NCBI GenBank assembly: GCA_004764695.1
Contig: SMSO01000006.1
Span: 662,859-726,858, forward strand
DNA length: 64,000 nt
Source: Schizochytrium sp. TIO01
Taxonomy: Eukaryota > Sar > Bigyra > Thraustochytrida > Thraustochytriidae
Direction of reading: 5' to 3'
A program made the translations under genes and the position numbers. Positions 1-8,771 of this stretch are shown in pieces. Below the pieces are notes generated by a model. It ran no database searches and was not told where the DNA came from. It saw nothing but the letters and a program-made list of their open reading frames with translations. Numbering within the stretch: the stretch's first letter is position 1; every line of letters begins with the position of its first letter.

Positions 1-1210
1 TTGAACTGGTTGAGTTAGTTCGTTCGTGAATGCACGTACGGCATGATTCCTGTCGGCTTGCTTGAGGAATTGGTCTCAGATCCCAGGGTTTGTCATAAAT
101 ATTCCCACTAGCTGAAGCCTTCGCACTTGATAAGACTACTTAACCAAAACAATAAGAGATATGGAATCAAGAGGTGTGAACCCTCGCAAACTTGGATTTA
201 ATCTCGGCTCTCATCGCACAGCCCAAGAACTTCCTCCGAGCCATTGCGGAACATACTACACCTGTGCAAAATCGCGTCACAAGAGCAGTTTCCCAGCACC
301 TCGCAAGTGCCATTGAGTCCTCTTCTTTAGCATCACTTGCTGCCTATATCTAGAAATCAAGATTTCTATTCATAAACAGTGTTTAATCTCAAATGTTACT
401 TCGACTACCTACCTCATAAACAGGAATGTAGGCAGGCACACACCTACGATCGCAAGTAGGTTACTACTACTGCTACTACTAGTACCCCTTATGATGCCCT
501 TCTTGTGTCGGAACACCGGAGCTGCATATTCGTCTTCGTAACAGCTGCCCATATCGTATGTGCCACGTCTGCTATGGAAGGTTCGCGCCAAGCGTAAAGG
601 ATTTCATTTGTGGCGAGCCACATCTAAGCAATCCTTCACTCGGTCGATGAATTCCGATTGAGCGTATAGCGCTACTTTGCAATTCAGAGCAGATGTAGTG
701 GCAGATCCCTACTGTTTTCGTTAGACAGGGTGTAGATTTCGTTTGGTTAGGAGCCTGCTACCTTCTCGGTAGCAACTCCAGGAAGAAACAATCGACCATT
801 TGCCAAGTGATACTACTTGATTAGCAGGCAGTAGGCACAGTATGTCCCTGTTTTATAGGGCTGACTGACTATTCCGATTAAAGGCGGCTTTGGGATTATG
901 CATGTATTTTTTAAGTTAATTAATTAGAAATTCTTAATTAAAAGAAGAAGAAAAGTACTTTCTTTTGGGGGTACATAGGGACTAGTAGATATAACTATGC
1001 AGCCGCTAGCGAGAACTATTTGATTGACCCGATGCGACTGCCTGAGATGACCATACATACAAGAACAGATGGTACCTCGCCACTGCCGCTTGAGCATCAG
1101 GGTTTACTGCGTAGGCTGTGGCTAGCTGCCTAGCAGGCGACTTCAGGGTTGGCTTAGGCAGCCTCGCGTTTGTTTGTTGGGGTGTGCGGAGCCCATTGGT
1201 TTACATCATT

Positions 1211-1250
1211 TTTTTTGTTTGTTTTGTTTGTTTTGTTTGTTTTGTTTGTT
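1211..1250. repeat. Tandem GTTTGTTTT repeat
   Basis: About four copies of a 9-bp unit (GTTTGTTTT) follow a T run. It is simple-sequence DNA in AT-rich spacer. Confidence 0.85.
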
Positions 1251-1857
1251 TTCTGTTTATTTTTGTTGATTTGTTTTAAAATTAAAAAATAATTGTTAGG
1301 CTTCTGCGTAACTACTTCAGGAGGGAAGAGGCGAATCCTCACGTTTGAAGCTGCATCTAGATGGCCAGAAGATGGAGAGCGAGCGTGCCGAGATATACAG
1401 AACCTCGAAGGAAATATTTAGCATAATCTAAAGCTGGTTATACCCATAGTGCATGCTCTATCGATTCATTCGTACTGATTTTTTATAATTTCTATGGAAC
1501 TGTACGTACAAATATTGTTTTCTCTTTTCGTTGGCGGTGTCGTTGTCGTTTTACGATTGCAGTTGAAATCGAGTTGCCACAGCGCGAGGCTTGCGTAGCA
1601 ACTTGTCGCTAAGCAAATCTGATCGATGTAGACGTCTAATTGAAGAACGGTGGTTCTCAATTGTTTTCAGTATGCTGAGAAAGCGAATGGAAAATTACTT
1701 ATCAATGATAAGAAGAGCGAAGCCAGAAACAGCGTCTAAGCCCTACAATCTTCGTTGCGCCTGGTTTGCGAGCGTCGTCACGCATCGTTGAAGTAGAAAA
1801 ATATAATAAAATTTGTCGTTAGTTTTCTTATTATTGTTTTCAAAATGAATTGGATGG

Positions 1858-1884
1858 ATGCTAGCTAGCTAGCTAGCTAGCTAT
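1858..1884. repeat. CTAG tetranucleotide repeat
   Basis: Six head-to-tail copies of the self-complementary tetramer CTAG are followed by CTATAG, so the whole tract can fold on itself. Confidence 0.85.
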
Positions 1885-2029
1885 AGTAGCTACTCAGCGG
1901 GTTCTGATGGAGTTGAGGCTTGCATGAACTACATCAACAAGCTTTTTTGGAGTTTTTTTTTATTTTTTTTCCAGGACGCAAAGCTTCAGACGGATAATCT
2001 CATTATCTGGAGCTTGATAAAGTACTTAC

Positions 2030-2214
2030 ATATGCGAAGACACAACTCAGCTTAACTGCTAATCCTTGCTGTACTGGCCATAATTCCATGCTTTGTGCCT
2101 GAATGTGGCCTCTGTCATAACAAGGGTCTGTCCACCCATTCGGAAAAAGGTTAAAGTCTTCTTCTTCTAGCCTAATGCACAATCCGCCTCGTAACCTTAC
2201 AAAATCCACGAATC
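2030..2214 (-). other. Candidate internal coding exon with strong splice sites
   Basis: On the minus strand a pyrimidine tract (CTTCTTCTTCTTTTTT) ending TAACAG precedes a 185-nt stretch open in one frame (entering in phase 1, leaving in phase 0). It is followed directly by the consensus donor GTAAGT. The translated stretch (FVDFVRLRGG...GLAVKLSCVFAY) is of mixed, protein-like composition, but I do not recognise it. Neither a matching phase-1 exon upstream nor a phase-0 exon downstream could be fixed, so no gene model is proposed. A minus-strand ORF at 2324-2560 could belong to the same gene, but its end phase does not fit. Confidence 0.25.
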
Positions 2215-3130
2215 CTGTTAAAAAAAGAAGAAGAAGACAAAGACGGAAAATGAGCACGATTTTTAGATAAAGGAACGTTACTCGGAGCTTCCCATCTTTA
2301 TGAGGATTTTGCAAACATCATCTCTACATTGCTGGCTGGTACTGGTATTTATTCCACAATGGTTTCCATTCCGCCACGATGGTTTGGCTATTCTGAGTAG
2401 CTCTTTTGATGAAACTCCCAATTGTTGCCACATCCAGTTTTTGCCTCACTGTTGCAGCGTTTTGGTGGTATTGCGAGGCACCATACCCTTCGTGGCTAGC
2501 CAACCAGCTAGGTAGCAAGTTGATTTGCTGCAATTTGAACCCTTCCGTAGTTCGAGGCAAAGAAACGAACGTTTTCTCAAACTCAGATTTACAGATGATA
2601 CAAAGGCACGCGAGGAAGGCTCAAATTACTTCAGGTATCCGCAAGTACAACACTGTTGACTCAATGCCTTCTCCATAGGCCAGGCTTTCTGGACCCCTCA
2701 CGAGCCAAGGGAAACTCAGCCTCGCCTAAACAGCATTTTCTGACGAATTACCCAGCTAACAAGCAAGCAGTCAAAGCCAATCACTCCAAGGACCTACGAG
2801 CACAGGATCTCTCATGGTCTCAACATTGCCAGCAGCTGCCTTCTCTACAGTCACCGCATCGATCTCCTTCGCTTTCACAAAGTTAGCTTGCAGTTACTCA
2901 GCTGAGCTGCCTCGATACTCACAGCCTTTCAGCTCATTGCAGGGTTGTGCCTGAGGTTTTAGGATACCGACAATTTTCAGGATATCCAGCGGTGTCTTCA
3001 GGCGGTCCAGGCCTCCCAAAGCCCCGGCGTGGGCGCGAATTGCAGCATGAGGGCCCTTCGAGCCTCGCGATGCAATGCGCCAAATTACGAGAGCCCAACG
3101 GAGAAGAATCCTCAATCATATTCATTCAAT

Positions 3131-3173
3131 TATTCATTCATTCATTCATTCATTCATTCATTCATTCATTCAT
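3131..3173. repeat. (ATTC)n tetranucleotide repeat
   Basis: About ten uninterrupted copies of ATTC. The repeat creates a spurious Phe-Ile-His-Ser ORF on the plus strand. Confidence 0.95.
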
Positions 3174-3845
3174 CGCTATTAATCACTGCTTCCGCAGCAG
3201 AAAAAGAGAAGAAAAAAGATTGCTCTCCAGGCAGCGTAGAAAGCTGTCTTCGAGGCCATCTCTGCGTGGCCGTGCCCTCCAGCCGCGCTTGTGCATCCTC
3301 TGAAGGGTCTCCCGGTTGCTCTCGTGCACCGCCGGTGCTCTATCTCCAACAGAAGGCCATCCTCACGAAGACATCGATGTAATCTTTATGTGTTTCTGCA
3401 CTACATTCGATCGATCTATCAGCAACATCATCATTTTTTTATTTTACTTTTTACTGACATTATTAAAAGTTTACAACTTGAACACGATTAATTGTCTTTA
3501 TCATTATAATGATGATTTTGGTTGATTTTAGAGATGATAAAAAAGAAGAAGATAAATAGAGTGATACTATGACATCACGAATGCCAAAGTACCATTTCTT
3601 ACAGGTGAGTGAATTGGTAAACTCCGCTCGCCACTCGAGAAGATGCAGGCCGTTGCCAGGCCGTAGCTGCGGCAGGCGGGCCGAGCGGGGTCTTCTGGGC
3701 GCGGCACAGGCGTCCGCAGAGGGGCCCTGGCAGGCTTGGAGAGGCTCTGGAGCGGCGCGGCCCTTTTATGACAGGCCTTGAGTGGATTGTTGCTGTGACT
3801 GATTGTTGATTCACTCACTCAATCACTCACCATCGTAAGGAATGC

Positions 3846-3880
<35 letters not shown>

Positions 3881-3881
3881 G
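3846..3881. repeat. (TTA)n trinucleotide repeat
   Basis: About twelve perfect copies of TTA, just beyond a GC-rich island. Confidence 0.95.
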
Positions 3882-3919
3882 CTATCATTGATTTTTAATT
3901 AAACTCATCGGCATAAAGG

Positions 3920-3955
3920 ACCTCTCTCTCTCTCTCTTTCTCTCTCTCTCTTTCT
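3920..3955. repeat. (CT)n dinucleotide tract
   Basis: An almost pure CT repeat interrupted by two TTT steps. It is low-complexity polypyrimidine DNA. Confidence 0.9.
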
Positions 3956-4173
3956 GGCCAGGGCTATGCGCATCTACGGATAACGCTAAGGCGCGACTCT
4001 GTAAAGACCCATTCTTAAATCAGTTTTCACTCATTTAGAACTTTCAATTGCGTCTCTCTCCTAGGCGCCCCTAGGCACTGCTAGCCCTTCAAAAGGTACG
4101 CAACTGCTCCTAGCGGCTTGAGGGTACTCTTATACAATTCGGTAGCTATGGGCATCGTGATAAGAAGCCTTCC

Positions 4174-4221
4174 ATTTATTTATTAATTAATTAATTAATT
4201 TATTAATTAATTTATTTATTC
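4174..4221. repeat. ATTT/ATTA-type repeat
   Basis: Alternating TTTA and TTAA units form an AT-only stretch of about 45 bp. The TTAATTAA core is self-complementary. Confidence 0.85.
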
Positions 4222-4474
4222 CAATTCTTTTACGCGGTACCGGTTAGCACTATCTAATGCCTCCGTAGCCCTTGTTTATTCACTTTATTCTTTTAAGTGT
4301 AGTAGTTAAAAAAACAAAATTAAAATAAAAAGCTCTAAACGAAAAGCTCTTGAAGTTTATTATTATTGCTATTACCATTAATATATGATACCTCACGCTG
4401 ATAAAGAAGCTGAGCGCATTTGGTATCAATACTGAGCATCATAAGGCACTTACATGCTTCTATTTTACCCATCT

Positions 4475-4560
4475 AAATCAAATCAAATCAAATCAAATCA
4501 AATCAAATCAAATCAAATCAAATTAAATCAAATCAAATCAAATCAAATCAAATCAAATCA
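4475..4560. repeat. (AAATC)17 pentanucleotide repeat
   Basis: Seventeen head-to-tail AAATC units with one variant unit (AAATT) near the middle. It is among the longest simple repeats of the left part of the window. Confidence 0.95.
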
Positions 4561-4662
4561 ACAAACAACATTGAATGTCCATTCTAATTAATTGATGCCT
4601 ATCTCTCTATATAACAAACATTTCTATAAAATTAAAAATAAAATAAGCATTCATGGGATTGA

Positions 4663-4703
4663 CAGATAAACAAACAATAAACAAACAAACAATAAACAAA
4701 CAA
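4663..4703. repeat. AAAC/AATA compound repeat
   Basis: Two near-identical blocks of ATAAACAAACAA type abut a GC-rich island. Confidence 0.85.
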
Positions 4704-5516
4704 ATGCCCAGAATCGGCCGAAGCATTACGGGGTTGCGCGGCGCCGCTCGCGACGGGCCCTGCCTTCGGGCGGCCTGGGGGGCGGTCTGCGGCGCCTCCC
4801 TCGCCCCGGCGCCTCCTCCTGCCGGCCCCGCCCTGCGCCACCTCGAGGAACTCCGCGTGGACCTGTAAGTAGGCGAGGCGAGGCAGCCGTAAGCAGCAGC
4901 AGCAGCAGCCGCGCGATTTTCCCGCTCGAGCTGTCCTATGCTTTTATCTATGTAGGCACTAGGAATCGGGCGGTGCTTCGTAAAGGCGGGTTTCCTGCCG
5001 CCGTGCCTGAGCGGCCTCGTGGCGCCGCAGGCGGATAAGGGCCCGGGCGCGGCGAGGGAGGGGAGAGGGACCCCTGAGGCGGCCTCCGCAGGCCCACGCG
5101 GCCGGCGGAGGCGGCGGCGGCCCAATCCACGCGGTGCAGTGCGAGGAATGTACGGATGAAAGAACTTATGAGACGCACATTAGAGTTTTACTTTAGTGCT
5201 TTCGCCTTAAAAGGTTTTTACATTGAATTTAATAAGAATGAAATGAAATGGAAAGTAATAAGGATAATAATAAAATAATAAGAAAATAGCAATCAAAAGT
5301 TCGCTCAGCTTGCTTGAGATGGCCGAAGAAGAAACAAACAAACAAATAAATAACCAACCAGCAAATTGCTATCTATACGCCCGTCCTGCTTGGCCTCACG
5401 TGCGAAGGCGTTGTCAAGAGGCCTTCACGCGGTTCGACTGCTTAAGAATGAGCGGATCATGCTTTTACGCACCTCTGTGTTTTTGAGGAAGGAAGAGATG
5501 AATCGAAGAATTAATC

Positions 5517-5570
5517 ATTTCTTTTTCTTTTCTTTTTCTTTTTCTTTTTCTTTTTCTTTTTTCCTTCTCC
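5517..5570. repeat. (CTTTTT)n hexanucleotide repeat
   Basis: Repeated CTTTTT/CTTTT units form a pyrimidine-only strand of about 50 nt. On the minus strand it yields a spurious Lys/Arg-rich ORF. Confidence 0.95.
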
Positions 5571-5600
5571 TTCTTGTAAAGTAAATGAATAAAATGTATT

Positions 5601-5627
5601 TTTAATGAATGAATGAATGAATGAATT
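5601..5627. repeat. (AATG)n tetranucleotide repeat
   Basis: Six copies of AATG, about 30 bp beyond the CTTTTT tract. Confidence 0.9.
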
Positions 5628-5676
5628 AGTTGAAAATTGTTTCTTTTAAGCTCCATGAGGATTGACCGCTTCTGCT

Positions 5677-5799
5677 TTAGAGTGAAGAATGCGAATAAGC
5701 GTTGAGGCGGAATGCCGCCGTGGGGATCCTGCGAAGGGGGGCCTGGAAGCCGCACAGCGAGGCGACGAAGAGCGCGACGTGGACCCGTAAGGAGCCCAT
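5677..5799 (-). CDS. Short ORF resembling a signal peptide (40 aa)
   Basis: On the minus strand an ATG in the context GCGGCGATGG opens a 40-codon frame ending in TAA. Its first 20 residues (MGSLRVHVALFVASLCGFQA) have a basic start, a hydrophobic core and small residues at the end, as a secretory signal peptide does. Nothing recognisable follows, and there is no good donor site before the stop, so it may be a chance ORF in a GC-rich island, a remnant, or the first exon of an unrecognised secreted protein. Confidence 0.2.
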   Translation of the reverse strand: MGSLRVHVALFVASLCGFQAPLRRIPTAAFRLNAYSHSSL

Positions 5800-5975
5800 C
5801 GCCGCGGCGGAGGCTTCCTCTCCGCTCCCTTGACACAATGGTTTTCACAGGCGGCCTCTGTACAGAGTTCTTTCTACCTAGGGATTACAGTGGGCGGGGT
5901 GCTAGCTGGGTAGCTAGGTAAACCCTTAGCAAAAAAGAAAGTATTTTTCTCCATCTTAGGCCTTATCAGCGCTAA

Positions 5976-6014
5976 AGAAAGAAAGAAAGAAAGAAAGAAA
6001 GAAGAAAGAAAAAG
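5976..6014. repeat. (AAAG)n repeat
   Basis: About eight AAAG units with one short unit, lying 12 bp before an (AT)n tract. Confidence 0.9.
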
Positions 6015-6025
6015 TCGTAGATGTA

Positions 6026-6046
6026 TTATATATATATATATATATA
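6026..6046. repeat. (AT)n dinucleotide repeat
   Basis: About ten AT units, self-complementary. Confidence 0.9.
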
Positions 6047-6305
6047 CATACGTAGATGCTTCTTGCACTTTTCATCACTATTCTTGAAAGAAAGGGTTTA
6101 CAACACCCGAAAGTGAGAAGAGTGAATAGCCCATTACGAGAAAGCTTGCAAGTGGAGTATAGGCAGGGCGTACTGTAGAGCGTTTGCAATAGCCGATAGT
6201 GCTGTGTAAAGTAAACAAGAACAAACCACACTAAAGTAAAAGAGAAAAAATTATAAAGACCTACAGTCGGGCAAATGGCTATACCCTACTGTAGTGTGGT
6301 TTTTG

Positions 6306-6360
6306 ACAACAAGGTTATAGAATTAACAAGTGAGTTATAGGAACAACAAGTAGGTTATAG
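6306..6360 (+). promoter_or_regulatory. Three tandem AACAAG-GTTATAG elements upstream of the THAP-like gene
   Basis: Three spaced copies read ACAACAAGGTTATAG (6306), TAACAAGTGAGTTATAG (6324) and CAACAAGTAGGTTATAG (6344). Each joins an AACAAG half to a GTTATAG half, with a spacing of about 20 bp. About 25 bp upstream (near 6283) the sequence GGCTATACCCTACTG looks like an inverted, imperfect copy. The array ends 8 bp before a GC box and 51 bp before a TATA box, which suggests a cluster of transcription-factor sites. Function is inferred from position and repetition only. Confidence 0.5.
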
Positions 6361-6367
6361 CGAAAAA

Positions 6368-6416
6368 GGCGGGGCTGGCGCTCGCTCACGCGTAGTCGTC
6401 GCGGCTGCAGTATAAA
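6368..6416 (+). promoter_or_regulatory. GC box plus TATA box
   Basis: GGCGGGG at 6368 is followed by TATAAA at 6411, a classical core-promoter arrangement pointing rightward to the THAP-like gene. The distance to the ATG (475 bp) implies a long leader. A donor-like GAG/GTAACG at 6555 and an acceptor-like CTTGCCAG at 6866 would fit a leader intron of about 310 nt, which I cannot verify. Confidence 0.45.
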
Positions 6417-6891
6417 GCGCCGTAGCAGTGCCAATTAGCAGCGACGCGCAGCCTCGAATCCGCTCGGAGCCGGGAAAGGCTTGTTCTCGGTGCGTTTGGA
6501 GGCCTGGGAGGTCGTGGAAACCTCACCTCTTACCCACGAACCGCTCGCTGCGAGGTAACGCGCGTGATCGCGGCATCGGCTTAGGCTGGCTGCCTCTCCT
6601 TTTCCCTCTTTTATTGGCGGCGATTCCTTTCTAACCTCGACATCAATAAGTTTAACCTCGTTGCGACTCCGCTCGTCCGCGCGACACCGGCCAACACGAG
6701 GTTAGCCATTCGGGCCGTTCCCTTCTAGACGGCTCTGCTGCTTGGATTCGCGATCAAAAGGCTCACGCGACGGTGGTTTTCTACGCTGCGTATTGGTTTA
6801 TAAAGACGCGAGTTTTGTAAGTCCTGAAAGGAAATCAAAGGCCAATTTGAAGATAACTCTTGCCAGAGAACTGCTTTGAAATCTTGATACC

Positions 6892-8277
6892 ATGAGGACC
6901 TTGCGCAGAAGATCCACGGAAGGTAAACCCGGAAGATTGTCCGCAATCAGAGCCGAACCCCAGAAGAAGATCCAGACCTCAGTACCGGAAAATTCGGACC
7001 AGTCGCTTCCGCCATGCTTATGTGAGCGCGTGAACGCCAAGCACGCTGGACGCTGCAGGGAGATTGAGGCTCTCCATGGCCCTAACCATGTTCTTTACGG
7101 TCTTCGTATCCACCTGCCCAAACCCGAGAGTTTGTATCACGATAAGAACCGCCGCGAAAGATGGTTAGCTCATCTCGGTATCACCGAAGATGATATTGGA
7201 AACCTTTGCGCTAAAAATACTGTCGTATGCTACACGCACTTCAGACCTGAGTGCTTCGAGCACGTGAGCAAAGATGCACAACGTCGTAAGGTCAAGAAAG
7301 TCATCGCCCCCATCGCTACCACGCAACCCGAAGATCGCATTAAAATTCGTGTTAAAGGAGGTCGAGGAAGGACTCAAGAAGCGGCTTTAGTTGTGCCTGA
7401 CGTCGACTTTGGCCTCCTTGACCCTGCAGAAGCAGCCGCAGCTTCAGCAGCTGCTGCTGCAGCGGCGGCAATCCAAGCGGGAACCGCGGTTCAAACCCCG
7501 CCCCCGAGATCTGCGGCAGCCGCAAGAACTAGAGCCGCAGCATCTTCAAAGGCATCTCCTACAAATAAAATCTCGCAAAAACATACAGTGATGCAGAAAA
7601 TGATTCAAGATATGCACGATGACCCGGAAATTACTGTGCTGGAACTCCTCAGGCTCGGCCAAGAAAATCCGTCGGAAGACTACCTCCGTCGCAAACCCGT
7701 GACGGCTGTAAAGCAGTCACTTTCACCTGCACCTACACCCACAGCTGCATCTACCCCCTCTTTTGCACGCAAGCCTTCTTCTGAAAACAACCAAGACCAT
7801 GACGAGGAAGACGAGAGAAACCAGGGATATGAGCAAAGAATCGAGGACCTCAAAGACCTCCAGCAAGATCTTACGGACATTATCGCACGCAGCAATGCTA
7901 AGCCCTCCCGCGAGCACATTGAGCTCAACGAGAAATTTTCGCGAATCATTGAGGTTTATGAGTCAATGAGGCGATTGCGGGCCGAGGCTGCACGTTGTTC
8001 CAAGGTCTCTCTTGCCGGGATGGACCAGCACACTGATCTGAAAAAATTCTGTACTTTACCCTGGAAAGTGATGGGTGACCTGAAGAAACAGACTGATGAA
8101 GTCATGGCTTCCTGGGCCCCGGAACTCGATGCTCTTGAAGAAGATTATCTCACCGAACTTAAGTTTGCCCAAGATAACGAACAAGTCACTAGGCGTGCTT
8201 CGCTCAAGCGTGCTCCATTCACCTCAGCTGCTGTTAATGCAAGAATGCGCAAGAGACGCTACCCAACAAGATCCTAA
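6892..8277 (+). CDS. THAP-like zinc-finger protein with C-terminal coiled coil
   Basis: A 461-aa protein from an ATG in context TACCATGAG. Residues about 41-145 resemble a THAP (C2CH, DNA-binding) domain: cysteines at 42, 44 and 55, a proline at 76 before a basic helix, tryptophan 91 in RRERWLAHLG, then VCYTHFRPECF with C113-x2-H116-F117, and VIAPIATT at the place of the THAP AVPT box. The fit is imperfect: the first cysteine pair is not the usual Cx2-4C and each segment is a few residues longer. It continues with a basic stretch (150-160), an alanine run (179-194), Pro/Ser-rich linkers, an acidic patch (302-309), a charged helical/coiled region (311-430) and a basic tail (RMRKRRYPTR). I infer a nuclear, DNA-binding protein, perhaps from a domesticated transposase. 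It faces the GGT gene tail to tail. Confidence 0.55.
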   Translation: MRTLRRRSTEGKPGRLSAIRAEPQKKIQTSVPENSDQSLPPCLCERVNAKHAGRCREIEALHGPNHVLYGLRIHLPKPESLYHDKNRRERWLAHLGITEDDIGNLCAKNTVVCYTHFRPECFEHVSKDAQRRKVKKVIAPIATTQPEDRIKIRVKGGRGRTQEAALVVPDVDFGLLDPAEAAAASAAAAAAAAIQAGTAVQTPPPRSAAAARTRAAASSKASPTNKISQKHTVMQKMIQDMHDDPEITVLELLRLGQENPSEDYLRRKPVTAVKQSLSPAPTPTAASTPSFARKPSSENNQDHDEEDERNQGYEQRIEDLKDLQQDLTDIIARSNAKPSREHIELNEKFSRIIEVYESMRRLRAEAARCSKVSLAGMDQHTDLKKFCTLPWKVMGDLKKQTDEVMASWAPELDALEEDYLTELKFAQDNEQVTRRASLKRAPFTSAAVNARMRKRRYPTRS

Positions 8278-8771
8278 GCCTAAACACATCCCATGTTGTT
8301 ATTACTCACATGGCATACTCCCACAGAACTATGATGGAATCGTTCTGTAAGGCATGATATATGATACTCAGGAGAAAATTTAACAAAGTTAACCAAAGAT
8401 CTGCTTTCATCTTTTTAAACACTTCCCGTGCTTTTGTTTTCGTTTGGATTTTCATTTTCATCTGTTGAAGATTAAGCTTAAAAGACTATGCCAGCGCTAG
8501 TGGTGGTACGTTTCGCAACTGAGGCAGCTACTTCTTCATGAATTGAGAACCCTCAGAGGAGAAGTATCGGGAAATTCATTTGAGATATATCTGTGCTTTA
8601 ACTCAACTCTAGCCCTACCTTTCAGCGCAAAATAGAGTAATTCTTATGTTTTTAATCACAACCAGCGCTCGAATCTTCGAAGATGTAAATGCAAAACAAA
8701 GCCAAAAGAGCTTTATGGAAAGAAAAGCAAATTGAAAATAGCATTTTATGTTTCTTGATCAAACAAAATCT
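8278..8771. other. Convergent spacer between THAP-like and GGT genes
   Basis: The spacer lies between two stop codons and should carry both 3' ends. I see T-rich stretches (near 8405 and 8440) but no unambiguous poly(A) signal and no ORF worth reporting. Confidence 0.5.

Larger units (their letters stand above)
1..2029. other. Intergenic DNA, no supported gene
   Basis: No ORF here has length, codon bias or a recognisable motif that would make it a gene. The stretch holds a GTTTGTTTT repeat and a CTAG repeat (listed separately). A pyrimidine-rich stretch ending TTTTCAG near 1670 on the plus strand looks like a 3' splice site, but the ORFs following it are only 22-39 codons and I do not recognise them. 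Confidence 0.5.
2900..5900. other. GC-rich islands alternating with microsatellites
   Basis: Six blocks of about 120-180 bp (near 2950-3110, 3190-3350, 3635-3780, 4710-4880, 4965-5140 and 5700-5830) are much richer in G+C than the AT-rich, repeat-laden DNA between them. The blocks are open in several frames at once, as expected for GC-rich DNA, so ORFs there (for example the 172-codon minus ORF at 4607-5125) are weak evidence. Two blocks share GTGGACC(T/C)GTAAG near 4857 and 5778, which reads as an exon end plus donor on the plus strand. They could be exons of an unrecognised gene, gene remnants or structural DNA. Confidence 0.4.

Noticed and set aside
2041-2130. CYDRGHIQ in the orphan exon as a DRGH nuclease motif
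   Set aside because: The residues around it do not match the DNA/RNA non-specific endonuclease pattern, so four residues alone are not enough.
4607-5125. 172-codon minus ORF through the GC-rich islands
   Set aside because: Several frames are open here because the DNA is GC-rich; the translation is Ala/Arg/Pro-biased and runs into microsatellite-encoded residues.
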